Assembly (NCBI RefSeq): GCF_009792295.1
Contig: NZ_CP039934.1
Coordinates: 1,942,501-2,006,500, forward strand
Source of the DNA: Myroides fluvii
GTDB lineage: Bacteria; Bacteroidota; Bacteroidia; Flavobacteriales; Flavobacteriaceae
Reading direction: 5' to 3'
DNA: 64,000 nucleotides
In this document: positions 45,940 through 53,145 of the stretch, one piece after another
Numbering within the stretch: the first letter of the stretch is position 1
Layout of the letters: every line of letters begins with the position of its first letter
Notes under the pieces: generated by a model
What the model saw: the letters and a program-made list of their open reading frames with translations, nothing else
Database searches by the model: none
Told to the model about the DNA's origin: nothing
Position numbers and translations under genes: made by a program

Positions 45940-46682
45940 ATATAGTTATTATAGAAGACGAAAAACCTGCTGCGCGATTATTGATGCGCGAGTTGGAGAA
46001 GTTAGGCTTTACTGTGCAGCAGATGTTATATTCAGTAGGAGAAGCCATTCCTTGGTTTCTACAGAATGAAGAACCCGATTTAATCTTTGCCGACATTCAA
46101 TTGACAGATGGGTTGTCATTGGAAATATTCGAGCAGGTAGTATTGAAACACAGCGCTATTATCTTTGTGACGAGTTTTGATCATTATGCGGTGAAAGCGT
46201 TTAAACTAAACAGTATTGATTATTTATTAAAACCCATTGATCCGACAGCGTTAGTAGCTGCAATCAATAAGTACAGAACACAACAGAATAGAATCGGACA
46301 AAAAGTACAAATCCTCAAGACCGCGCATGATGCTCCTGCTTATGCTAAACGGCTAATGACGAAAGTGGGTATGCACATCAAAATGGTTTTACTTGAGGAA
46401 GTAGTGTGTTTTTATAGGGAAGATCGCGGAGTGTATATGGCGACGAGAGAAGGGAAAAATCAGTTGTTAGAAGAATCTTCAATTGAAGCTGTTTTAAAAA
46501 TGGTTGATCCAACTAAGTTTTTTCGCGTTAATCGCTATCAAGTTGTGGCGATTGATCATATTGTTCAAATCGTTCAACTGTCGACTTCTCGACTTAAATT
46601 AGTATTGTTGAACTATAGTGATGAGGTGATTGTCAGCAGAGAACGCGTGAGTGATTTTAAACTGTGGCTTGGGGCAAATTAA
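45936..46682 (+). CDS. LytTR-family response regulator
   Basis: 248 residues. The receiver domain (1-120) has the acidic pocket E7/D8/E9, phospho-acceptor D53 in FADIQLTDG, and the Lys of YLLKPIDP. The LytTR DNA-binding domain covers about 145-245 (MHIKMVLLEEVVCFYREDRG, FFRVNRYQVVAIDHI, VIVSRERVSDFKLWL). The partner is the kinase encoded just before it. The likely targets are the paired direct repeats upstream of the receptor and TPR-like genes, because LytTR proteins bind such sites. No terminator is seen directly after the gene before the rpsU promoter. Confidence 0.94.
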   Translation: MNIVIIEDEKPAARLLMRELEKLGFTVQQMLYSVGEAIPWFLQNEEPDLIFADIQLTDGLSLEIFEQVVLKHSAIIFVTSFDHYAVKAFKLNSIDYLLKPIDPTALVAAINKYRTQQNRIGQKVQILKTAHDAPAYAKRLMTKVGMHIKMVLLEEVVCFYREDRGVYMATREGKNQLLEESSIEAVLKMVDPTKFFRVNRYQVVAIDHIVQIVQLSTSRLKLVLLNYSDEVIVSRERVSDFKLWLGAN

Positions 46683-46781
46683 CCCTTAGATCTACTTGTT
46701 TTAAATTGTTGGTGAAGGAGTTAATTAGGGAGGAGGAATAACGGGGAATAAAAAATTATAGAATAAAAATCTATTTTTTTG

Positions 46782-46811
46782 TTGTGTTGTATGAAAAAAG
46801 CCTTACTTTTG
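46782..46811 (+). promoter_or_regulatory. Promoter of rpsU
   Basis: TTG (46782-46784), 19 bases, TACTTTTG (46804-46811): a full match to the Bacteroidota consensus. The leader would be about 27 nt. Confidence 0.65.
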
Positions 46812-46824
46812 CATCACCAAATGA

Positions 46825-46833
46825 GAGGAGGTG
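46825..46833 (+). promoter_or_regulatory. Strong Shine-Dalgarno of rpsU with a minicistron
   Basis: GAGGAGGTG is a near-perfect complement of the 16S rRNA tail, unusual in this window where such signals are almost absent. It stands 11 bases before the rpsU ATG at 46843 and 3 bases before another ATG (46835) that opens a four-codon frame (MKTC, stop at 46847-46849) across the rpsU start. Confidence 0.7.
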
Positions 46834-46842
46834 TATGAAAAC

Positions 46843-47037
46843 ATGTTGATCATTCCAATTAAAGACGGAGAAAATATCGATAGAGCACTAAAGCGCTACA
46901 AAAGAAAATTTGACAGAACAGGTACGTTACGTCAATTAAGATCTCGTCAGCACTTTACAAAACCGTCGGTTTTAAAAAGAGACAAAATGCAAAAAGCTGC
47001 ATATATCCAAGGATTAAGAGATTCAGTAGAAATCTAG
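46843..47037 (+). CDS. rpsU: 30S ribosomal protein S21
   Basis: 64 residues from ATG 46843, the usual bS21 start (MLIIPIKDGENIDRALKRYK); an in-frame GTG 12 bases upstream lies inside the Shine-Dalgarno and is not a likely start. Highly basic, with KFDRTGTLRQLRSRQHFTKP. In Bacteroidota bS21, with bS18 and bS6, covers the anti-Shine-Dalgarno sequence of 16S rRNA, which explains the poor use of such signals there. The strong Shine-Dalgarno here fits autoregulation, with ribosomes lacking bS21 translating it best. It has its own promoter and a terminator downstream. Confidence 0.97.
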   Translation: MLIIPIKDGENIDRALKRYKRKFDRTGTLRQLRSRQHFTKPSVLKRDKMQKAAYIQGLRDSVEI

Positions 47038-47064
47038 ACTTAAACATTGGGTTAAAACATAAAG

Positions 47065-47105
47065 CCGTTGTAATAAAGTATTATCTTTGTTACAACGGTT
47101 TTTTT
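47065..47105 (+). terminator. rpsU terminator ending at the xerC start codon
   Basis: A 14-bp stem CCGTTGTAATAAAG/CTTTGTTACAACGG (one U:G pair, TATTAT loop) is followed by seven T (47099-47105). The xerC ATG begins at the next base. The 3' side of the loop also holds TATCTTTG (47082-47089), a match to the -7 box TAnnTTTG. Confidence 0.85.
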
Positions 47106-48005
47106 ATGGATAAAAATGTACAGAAATTTCTGGAGTATTTAGAGAAGGAGAAGAATTATTCTGCTCATACCCTTGAGGCATATCACCATGATGTTGCTTC
47201 TTTTTTGGTTTTTGTGGAAGAGTCAACACGAGATTACTTGACAATTAAATACGAGGTGGTGCGTTTGTGGATTGTTGCTTTGATGGAGGGAAATATCAGT
47301 AAGCGTTCCATTAATCGAAAGATGAGTGCGCTTAAGGCCTTTTATAAATTTTTGATGAAAGTGGGGGCTGTAGAAGTTAGCCCGCTGCAACAGCACAAAA
47401 CGCTTAAAGTTGAAAAGAAATTGCAATTGCCCTTTTCGGTGGCGGAGGTTGATGCTGTGCGGTTGTCGTTGGAAGAACAAGAGGGATTTGACGCGTTGAG
47501 GGATTTGGTAATTGTAGAAATGTTGTACTGTCTAGGGTTGCGAAGAAGTGAACTATGTGGTGTGCAGTTGGCTGATGTGGATTTTTATACACAAATGATT
47601 CGCATAACAGGTAAGGGAAATAAGGTTCGCTATGTTCCGATGATAGAGCCTTTGTCGTTGCTCTTGAAGCGTTATCTTGCAGAGCGAGAGATTGTTTTGA
47701 GCGATGTTCAGAAAATTAACGATTTTTTAATAGATAGTAAGGGTGCTAAAGTTGATGAAATATTTGTTTATCGAATGATTAATTTATATTTTAGTAAGAC
47801 AACAACAAAGGAGAAAAATAGTCCTCATATGTTACGGCATGCTTTTGCTACGCATCTGTTAGAAAATGGTGCGGATATCAATTCAATAAAGGAGTTGATG
47901 GGGCATCAAAGCTTGGCTTCGACAGAAGTTTATGCGCATGTAAATTTGAAAGAATTGAAAGAGACATATAAGAGGACACATCCAAGGTTGAAGAAAAAAA
48001 ATTAG
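47106..48005 (+). CDS. xerC: Tyrosine recombinase XerC-like
   Basis: 299 residues. The N-terminal SAM-like DNA-binding domain covers about 1-85 (FLEYLEKEKNYSAHTLEAYH). The catalytic domain carries the full set of active residues: R146 in LGLRRSEL, K170 in TGKGNKVRYVP, H241 and R244 in HMLRHAFATH, H267 in GHQSLAS, and Y276 in YAHVNL. It would resolve chromosome dimers at dif with a XerD partner; XerC versus XerD cannot be settled here. The start codon touches a terminator U-tract, so its transcript must either read through or start just upstream (TATCTTTG at 47082), giving a nearly leaderless mRNA. hpf follows after 22 nt. Confidence 0.93.
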   Translation: MDKNVQKFLEYLEKEKNYSAHTLEAYHHDVASFLVFVEESTRDYLTIKYEVVRLWIVALMEGNISKRSINRKMSALKAFYKFLMKVGAVEVSPLQQHKTLKVEKKLQLPFSVAEVDAVRLSLEEQEGFDALRDLVIVEMLYCLGLRRSELCGVQLADVDFYTQMIRITGKGNKVRYVPMIEPLSLLLKRYLAEREIVLSDVQKINDFLIDSKGAKVDEIFVYRMINLYFSKTTTKEKNSPHMLRHAFATHLLENGADINSIKELMGHQSLASTEVYAHVNLKELKETYKRTHPRLKKKN

Positions 48006-48027
48006 AAAACCTTAAAAACAGGAAGTT

Positions 48028-48327
48028 ATGAAAGTAAACATTCAGGCCGTTAATTTTAACGTAGATCGTAAGTTAGTAGATTTTATCAACGAAAGAATGC
48101 TGAAAGTAGGTAAGTTTTACGATAAAGTGATTTCTGTTGATGTATTTTTGAAAGTAGAAAATACCAATGAGAAAGAAAATAAAACAGTTGAGGTGAAATT
48201 ATTAGTTCCGGGAGACGATATCGTGGCGAAAAAAACTTGTAAAACTTTTGAAGAGGGAGTTGATTTAGGAGCCGATGCTATTGAACGCATGGTTGTGAAG
48301 TATAAAGAGAAAATGAAAGCACATTAA
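48028..48327 (+). CDS. hpf: Ribosome hibernation-promoting factor, short form
   Basis: 99 residues, matching the short HPF/YfiA (RaiA) type. The fold is beta-alpha-beta-beta-beta-alpha: MKVNIQAVNFNVDRKLVDFI, YDKVISVDVFLKVEN, KTVEVKLLVPGDDIVAKKTC, and a C-terminal helix AIERMVVKYKEKMKAH. It binds the 30S decoding centre and inactivates ribosomes in stationary phase. It lacks the long C-terminal dimerisation domain. It sits between xerC and the tRNA cluster, and a hairpin terminator follows. Confidence 0.94.
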   Translation: MKVNIQAVNFNVDRKLVDFINERMLKVGKFYDKVISVDVFLKVENTNEKENKTVEVKLLVPGDDIVAKKTCKTFEEGVDLGADAIERMVVKYKEKMKAH

Positions 48328-48371
48328 TGGAAAAAAATCAGGAAATTGTTTTTTTTAATCAATAAAATATA

Positions 48372-48379
48372 TACATTTG
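48372..48379 (+). promoter_or_regulatory. -7 promoter element before the tRNA-tuf cluster
   Basis: TACATTTG matches TAnnTTTG. A TTG lies at 48346-48348, 23 bases before it, longer than the usual spacing. Transcripts from here would start inside the following hairpin. Confidence 0.45.
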
Positions 48380-48380
48380 C

Positions 48381-48406
48381 AGTCCGTTAGAAATAGCGGA
48401 CTTTTT
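48381..48406 (+). terminator. Terminator of hpf, overlapping the tRNA promoter start site
   Basis: A 9-bp stem AGTCCGTTA/TAGCGGACT (one U:G pair) with a GAAA loop is followed by T. A -7 box lies two bases upstream, so transcripts from that promoter would lack the 5' arm and escape the terminator. Confidence 0.65.
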
Positions 48407-48420
48407 CTATTGAGTGAAAT

Positions 48421-48494
48421 GCCGGTGTAGCTCAGTTGGCTAGAGCAGCTGATTTGTAATCAGCAGGTCGTGGGTTCGAGTCCCTCTATCGGCT
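48421..48494 (+). tRNA. tRNA-Thr (anticodon TGT)
   Basis: A cloverleaf can be drawn: acceptor GCCGGTG/TATCGGC, D arm GCTC/GAGC, anticodon stem GCTGA/TCAGC with loop TTTGTAA, T arm with GGTTCGAGTCC. CCA is not encoded. It is the first tRNA of the tuf cluster. Confidence 0.93.
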
Positions 48495-48525
48495 CAAAGA
48501 AAAAGACAACAAACACAAGGTTTGA

Positions 48526-48606
48526 GGGGAGATACTCAAGCGGCCAACGAGGACGGACTGTAAATCCGTTGGGAAACCTTCGCAGGTTCGAATCCTGCTC
48601 TCCCCA
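48526..48606 (+). tRNA. tRNA-Tyr (anticodon GTA)
   Basis: Acceptor GGGGAGA/TCTCCCC with discriminator A, anticodon stem ACGGA/TCCGT with loop CTGTAAA, a long variable arm as expected of bacterial tRNA-Tyr (81 nt), and T loop GGTTCGAATCC. Confidence 0.94.
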
Positions 48607-48629
48607 CGACTAAATATAAAAATGCATAA

Positions 48630-48701
48630 GCCGGTGTAGCTCAGGGGTAGAGTGCTTCCTTGGTAAGGAAGAGGTCACGGGTTCAAATCCCGTCATTGGC
48701 T
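48630..48701 (+). tRNA. tRNA-Thr (anticodon GGT)
   Basis: Acceptor GCCGGTG/CATTGGC, anticodon stem CTTCC/GGAAG with loop TTGGTAA, T arm with GGTTCAAATCC. Its first bases equal those of the tRNA-Thr(TGT), the other threonine isoacceptor of this cluster. Confidence 0.92.
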
Positions 48702-48714
48702 CAGGTTTTTTTAT

Positions 48715-48722
48715 TATATTTG
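48715..48722 (+). promoter_or_regulatory. Possible internal promoter of tuf
   Basis: TATATTTG matches TAnnTTTG, 38 bases before the tuf start. A TTG sits 16 bases upstream, inside the tRNA-Thr 3' end, a little too close. Tentative. Confidence 0.35.
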
Positions 48723-48759
48723 AACACTAATTATATAACTAAGATTAAATTATTAGATC

Positions 48760-49947
48760 ATGGCAAAGGAAACTTTTGATCGTTCGAAACCGCACTTAAA
48801 TATCGGTACTATCGGACACGTTGACCACGGTAAAACTACTACTACTGCTGCTATTACTAAAGTTTTAGCTGACGCAGGATTCTCAGAAGCTCGTTCATTT
48901 GATTCAATTGATAATGCTCCAGAAGAAAAAGAGCGTGGTATTACAATTAATACTTCTCACGTAGAGTACCAAACTAAAAACCGTCACTATGCACACGTTG
49001 ACTGTCCAGGTCACGCGGATTACGTGAAAAACATGGTTACTGGTGCTGCTCAAATGGATGGTGCTATCTTAGTAGTTGCTGCTACTGATGGACCAATGCC
49101 ACAAACTCGCGAGCACATCTTATTAGGACGCCAAGTAGGTATTCCTAGAATTGTTGTTTTCTTAAACAAAGTTGACTTAGTAGATGACGCTGAGTTATTA
49201 GAGCTTGTTGAAATGGAAGTTAGAGATTTATTATCTTTCTACCAATATGACGGTGATAATGGACCAGTAGTTCAAGGTTCTGCTTTAGGAGCTTTAAACG
49301 GAGAGCAAAAATGGGTTGATGCATTATTACAATTAATGGATGAAGTTGATGCTTGGATCGAAGAGCCAGTACGTGACAACGAAAAACCATTCTTAATGCC
49401 AGTTGAAGACGTATTTACAATTACAGGACGTGGAACTGTTGCTACAGGACGTATCGAAACTGGAGTTGCTAATACAGGAGATCCTGTTGAAATCATCGGT
49501 ATGGGAGCTGACAAATTAACTTCTACTGTAACAGGAGTTGAGATGTTCCGTAAAATCTTAGACCGTGGTGAAGCTGGAGATAACGTAGGTTTATTATTGA
49601 GAGGTATTGACAAAACTGATATCCGTCGTGGTATGGTTATTTGTAAGCCAGGTTCAGTAAAACCACACGCTAGATTTAAAGCTGAGGTTTATATCTTGAA
49701 AAAAGAAGAAGGTGGACGTCACACTCCATTCCATAACAATTACCGTCCTCAATTCTACGTTCGTACAACTGACGTAACTGGAACAATCCAATTACCAGAA
49801 GGAACTGAGATGGTTATGCCTGGAGATAACTTAACTATCAATGTTGAGTTGTTAAGCCCAATCGCATTATCATTAGGTCTACGTTTTGCTATCCGTGAAG
49901 GTGGTAGAACAGTAGGTGCTGGTCAGGTAACTGAAATTTTAGACTAA
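48760..49947 (+). CDS. tuf: Elongation factor Tu
   Basis: 395 residues. G-domain motifs are intact: GHVDHGKT at 19-26, DCPGH at 81-85, NKVD at 136-139 and SALGALNG. Domain 2 ([13 protein letters not shown]) and domain 3 ([20 protein letters not shown]) follow. It delivers aminoacyl-tRNA to the ribosome. It lies after three tRNA genes and before tRNA-Trp and secE, the usual order in flavobacteria. Codon use is strongly selected (TTA, GGA/GGT, CGT), fitting very high expression. Confidence 0.99.
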   Translation: MAKETFDRSKPHLNIGTIGHVDHGKTTTTAAITKVLADAGFSEARSFDSIDNAPEEKERGITINTSHVEYQTKNRHYAHVDCPGHADYVKNMVTGAAQMDGAILVVAATDGPMPQTREHILLGRQVGIPRIVVFLNKVDLVDDAELLELVEMEVRDLLSFYQYDGDNGPVVQGSALGALNGEQKWVDALLQLMDEVDAWIEEPVRDNEKPFLMPVEDVFTITGRGTVATGRIETGVANTGDPVEIIGMGADKLTSTVTGVEMFRKILDRGEAGDNVGLLLRGIDKTDIRRGMVICKPGSVKPHARFKAEVYILKKEEGGRHTPFHNNYRPQFYVRTTDVTGTIQLPEGTEMVMPGDNLTINVELLSPIALSLGLRFAIREGGRTVGAGQVTEILD

Positions 49948-49968
49948 TTTTTAGTATAAATAAATTTT

Positions 49969-49994
49969 AAAGTCAGCGGGTAACCGCTGACTTT
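49969..49994 (+). terminator. Hairpin after tuf, weak terminator or processing site
   Basis: An 11-bp stem AAAGTCAGCGG/CCGCTGACTTT with a GTAA loop stands 8 bases before tRNA-Trp. The T-run is short (TTT then AT), so partial termination or a processing role is as likely as full termination. Confidence 0.55.
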
Positions 49995-50002
49995 TATAAC
50001 AA

Positions 50003-50073
50003 ACGGGTGTAGTTCAAGGGTAGAATAGCGGTCTCCAAAACCGTTGATGGGGGTTCGAATCCCTCCACCCGTG
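50003..50073 (+). tRNA. tRNA-Trp (anticodon CCA)
   Basis: Acceptor ACGGGTG/CACCCGT with discriminator G, anticodon stem GCGGT/ACCGT with loop CTCCAAA, T arm GGGGGTTCGAATCCCTC. It lies between tuf and secE as in many bacteria. Confidence 0.95.
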
Positions 50074-50088
50074 CAAAAACAATATAAC

Positions 50089-50286
50089 ATGGCAAAGGTA
50101 TTTAATTACATATCAGAAGCTTTTACAGAACTTAAGTCAAACGTTACTTGGTCTCCTTGGGCTGAAGTGCAAAAGTATACAATCGTTATTGCGATTTTTG
50201 CAATTCTATTGTCACTTGCTACATGGGGTGTAGATAGTTTGTTTGGGGACTTATTAGGAAAGTTTTATAATTGGATAAGATCATAA
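50089..50286 (+). CDS. secE: Preprotein translocase subunit SecE
   Basis: 65 residues from ATG 50089, after the tRNA-Trp gene; the frame is open further up but only through the tRNA. The single-helix form: an amphipathic N-terminal helix (VFNYISEAFTELKSNVTWSP, then WAEVQKYT) and one membrane segment (IVIAIFAILLSLATWGVD). It clamps SecY in the translocon. It is 12 nt before nusG in the conserved secE-nusG-rplK order. Confidence 0.95.
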   Translation: MAKVFNYISEAFTELKSNVTWSPWAEVQKYTIVIAIFAILLSLATWGVDSLFGDLLGKFYNWIRS

Positions 50287-50298
50287 GGAGATAATATT

Positions 50299-50853
50299 AT
50301 GGCTGATACAAATGTCAAAAAATGGTATGTGGTTCGTGCGGTAAGTGGACAAGAGAATAAAGTGAAGAATTATATCGAAACTGAAATTTCTCGTTTAGGG
50401 TTGTCAGATTATCTTTCGCAAGTTTTAGTACCAACTGAAAAAGTGGTGTCTGAAGACAAGAATGGTAAGAAGAAAACAACTGAACGTGTCTATTTTCCAG
50501 GCTATGTGATGATTGAGGCTAACTTGACAGGAGAGGTTCCGCATGCTATTAAATCGATAACAGGAGTTATTGGATTCTTGGGAGAAACACGTGGGGGAGA
50601 CCCTGTTCCTTTAAGAGAATCGGAAGTAAATCGCATGTTAGGAAAAGTCGATGAATTGGCGGTTAAAGTTGATTCAGGTGCAATTCCTTATGAAGTTGGT
50701 GAGTCAGTAAAAGTGACTGATGGTCCATTTAAAGGTTTCGATGCAACCATCGAAAATATAAATGAAGATAAGCGCAAGCTAGAGGTAATGGTGAAGATTT
50801 TTGGAAGAAAAACACCTTTAGAATTAAGCTTTACACAAGTAGAAAAAATATAA
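50299..50853 (+). CDS. nusG: Transcription termination/antitermination factor NusG
   Basis: 184 residues. The NGN domain starts [20 protein letters not shown] and includes the [15 protein letters not shown] segment. The KOW domain at about 130-184 has [20 protein letters not shown]. It binds RNA polymerase and can link it to the ribosome through S10. Standard length. rplK starts after a 54-base gap that holds only an imperfect hairpin. Confidence 0.97.
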   Translation: MADTNVKKWYVVRAVSGQENKVKNYIETEISRLGLSDYLSQVLVPTEKVVSEDKNGKKKTTERVYFPGYVMIEANLTGEVPHAIKSITGVIGFLGETRGGDPVPLRESEVNRMLGKVDELAVKVDSGAIPYEVGESVKVTDGPFKGFDATIENINEDKRKLEVMVKIFGRKTPLELSFTQVEKI

Positions 50854-50907
50854 TGTTACATAGACGCATCTTTGCTTCCAAAAGAGATGTGCTAAATTTT
50901 TTTAGAA

Positions 50908-51345
50908 ATGGCAAAAGAAATTAGTAAAGTAGTTAAACTACAAGTTAAGGGAGGTGCTGCGAATCCTTCGCCACCGGTTGGACCTGCTTTGGGGGCTGCT
51001 GGAGTTAACATCATGGAGTTCTGTAAGCAATTTAATGCTAGAACACAAGATAAACCCGGTAAAGTTTTACCAGTACAAATTACTGTGTACAAAGACAAAT
51101 CATTTGAATTTGTTGTTAAAACGCCACCTGCTGCTGTTCAATTATTAGAGGCTGCAAAAGTGAAATCTGGATCTGGTGAGCCTAATAGAAAAAAAGTAGC
51201 TAGCGTAACTTGGGAACAAGTACGTGCTATCGCAGAAGACAAAATGCCGGATTTGAACGCATTTTCTGTTGAATCAGCGATGTCAATGATCGCGGGTACT
51301 GCAAGATCTATGGGTATATCAGTAACGGGAACAGCTCCTTTTTAA
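50908..51345 (+). CDS. rplK: 50S ribosomal protein L11
   Basis: 145 residues. The N-terminal part has the conserved [25 protein letters not shown] and the C-terminal RNA-binding domain ends [19 protein letters not shown]. It forms the GTPase-associated centre with L10 and L7/L12. 18 nt separate it from rplA. Confidence 0.98.
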   Translation: MAKEISKVVKLQVKGGAANPSPPVGPALGAAGVNIMEFCKQFNARTQDKPGKVLPVQITVYKDKSFEFVVKTPPAAVQLLEAAKVKSGSGEPNRKKVASVTWEQVRAIAEDKMPDLNAFSVESAMSMIAGTARSMGISVTGTAPF

Positions 51346-51363
51346 TTGTAAAAGAAAAAAGAA

Positions 51364-52053
51364 ATGGCAAAATTAACAAAAAAGCAAAAGGAAGCTGCTG
51401 CTAAAATTGAGAAAGGTAGATTTTATTCTTTAAAAGAAGGTTCTACTTTAATTAAAGAAGTTGCTTCTGCAAAATTTGACGAATCTGTTGATATCGCTGT
51501 GCGTTTGGGTGTAGATCCACGTAAAGCAAATCAAATGGTGCGTGGAGTAGTTACACTACCACACGGAACTGGAAAAGATGTTAGAGTGTTAGCATTAGTT
51601 ACTCCGGATAAAGAAGCTGAAGCTACAGCAGCTGGAGCAGACTATGTTGGATTAGATGAGTACCTACAAAAAATTAAAGACGGTTGGACAGATGTGGATG
51701 TTATCATCACAATGCCTGCTGTTATGGGTAAATTAGGACCATTAGGACGTATTTTAGGTCCTAGAGGATTAATGCCTAACCCTAAAACTGGTACTGTAAC
51801 TATGGACGTAGCGAAAGCAGTTCAAGAAGTGAAAGCTGGTAAAATCGATTTTAAAGTTGATAAAACGGGAATCGTTCACGCAGGTATTGGAAAAGTATCG
51901 TTTAGTGCTGATATGATTCAAGAGAATGCAGCTGAATTGATTCAAACATTAATCAAATTAAAACCAACAGCAGCTAAAGGTACTTATGTTAAGTCTATTC
52001 ATATATCTAGTACTATGAGCCCTGCTATTGCTTTAGATCCTAAAGCAGTATAA
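51364..52053 (+). CDS. rplA: 50S ribosomal protein L1
   Basis: 229 residues. Conserved segments [58 protein letters not shown] are present, in the L1 stalk protein. L1 represses its own operon in other bacteria by binding the leader; I did not find a clear mimic here. 22 nt separate it from rplJ. Confidence 0.98.
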   Translation: MAKLTKKQKEAAAKIEKGRFYSLKEGSTLIKEVASAKFDESVDIAVRLGVDPRKANQMVRGVVTLPHGTGKDVRVLALVTPDKEAEATAAGADYVGLDEYLQKIKDGWTDVDVIITMPAVMGKLGPLGRILGPRGLMPNPKTGTVTMDVAKAVQEVKAGKIDFKVDKTGIVHAGIGKVSFSADMIQENAAELIQTLIKLKPTAAKGTYVKSIHISSTMSPAIALDPKAV

Positions 52054-52075
52054 TTGGTAGAAAAAATTTTTACGT

Positions 52076-52564
52076 ATGACTAGAGAACAAAAAGCAGTAG
52101 CGATAGAAGACATTAAAGGAAAATTAGCAGATGCTAATATCTTTTATATTGCTGATATTTCAGGATTAAATGCAGATGTTACAACTAACTTGAGAAGAGC
52201 TTGTAACAAAGCGGGAATCACGGTAGAAGTAGTTAAGAATACGTTGCTTGCTAAAGCAATGGAAGCATCTGAGAGAAACTATGAAGATTTAGCTTCAGTT
52301 TTAAAAGGGAACAGCGCTATCTTTATTTCGGACGTTGCTAACGGACCGGCTAAAATCATCAAAGACTTTAGAAAGAAAAGCGATAAACCTGCTTTAAAAG
52401 GAGCTTATATTAACGAAGAAATCTATATTGGTGACAATCAATTAGACGCGTTAGTAGCAATTAAATCGAAAGAGGAAGTTATTGGAGAAATCATCGGATT
52501 ACTACAATCACCTGCTCAAAGAGTTATCTCAGCTCTACAAAATCAATTCAAAGACGAAGAATAA
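52076..52564 (+). CDS. rplJ: 50S ribosomal protein L10
   Basis: 162 residues. N-terminal rRNA-binding domain (FYIADISGLNADVTTNLRRA, NTLLAKAME) and a C-terminal helix (AQRVISALQNQFKDEE) that holds the L7/L12 dimers. Its length is slightly below that of some bacterial L10 proteins but normal for this group. An 85-base gap leads to rplL. Confidence 0.97.
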   Translation: MTREQKAVAIEDIKGKLADANIFYIADISGLNADVTTNLRRACNKAGITVEVVKNTLLAKAMEASERNYEDLASVLKGNSAIFISDVANGPAKIIKDFRKKSDKPALKGAYINEEIYIGDNQLDALVAIKSKEEVIGEIIGLLQSPAQRVISALQNQFKDEE

Positions 52565-52649
52565 AAAAAGATTCTTGTGTTTGAATGTTCCATAAACGAA
52601 CGCACATTAATAAATTATATTTTTACAAATCATTTAAACGATAGAAAAA

Positions 52650-53018
52650 ATGGCAGATTTGAAACAATTCGCAGAACAATTAGTTAACTTAACAGTAAAA
52701 GAAGTTAACGAGTTAGCAACTATATTAAAAGATGAATACGGAATTGAGCCTGCAGCTGCTGCTGTAGTTGTAGCTGCTGGTGGAGACGCTGGTGCTGCTG
52801 AAGAGCAAACTGAATTCACAGTAGTATTAAAAGAAGCTGGTGCTTCTAAATTAGCAGTAGTTAAAGCAGTTAAAGAATTAACTGGTTTAGGTCTTAAAGA
52901 AGCTAAAGATATGGTTGATTCAGTTCCTGCAAACATCAAAGAAGGTGTTTCTAAAGATGAGGCTGAAGGTCTTAAAAAAGCATTGGAAGAAGCTGGAGCT
53001 GTTGTTGAGCTTAAATAA
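52650..53018 (+). CDS. rplL: 50S ribosomal protein L7/L12
   Basis: 122 residues. The N-terminal dimerisation helix ([20 protein letters not shown]), an Ala/Gly hinge ([20 protein letters not shown]) and the conserved C-terminal domain ([34 protein letters not shown]) are all present. It recruits translational GTPases to the ribosome. A hairpin lies in the gap to rpoB. Confidence 0.98.
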   Translation: MADLKQFAEQLVNLTVKEVNELATILKDEYGIEPAAAAVVVAAGGDAGAAEEQTEFTVVLKEAGASKLAVVKAVKELTGLGLKEAKDMVDSVPANIKEGVSKDEAEGLKKALEEAGAVVELK

Positions 53019-53040
53019 GCTTTTTAACCAAAATATTTTA

Positions 53041-53077
53041 GGTTTAGGTCTTGGGAGCAATCCCAAAGGCCTAAACC
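53041..53077 (+). terminator. rplL-rpoB intergenic hairpin, candidate attenuator
   Basis: A long stem (GGTTTAGGTCTTGGGA with TCCCAAAGGCCTAAACC, one bulged A) with a GCAA loop. It is followed only by ATTTTGCG, not a real U-run, so it would stop just part of the polymerases or guide RNA processing. Placement between rplL and rpoB matches the well-known attenuator/processing site in E. coli. Confidence 0.55.
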
Positions 53078-53145
53078 ATTTTGCGTATAAAGTGATTTGT
53101 GCGTAAATCTTATTAAACATTATAAACAAAATTTATTGTCCATTG

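Noticed and set aside
50854-50907. Imperfect hairpin between nusG and rplK, considered as an attenuator or L1/L11 binding leader
   Set aside because: The stem has bulges and few pairs, the T-run is displaced by several bases, and I could not match it to a known L1 binding mimic.
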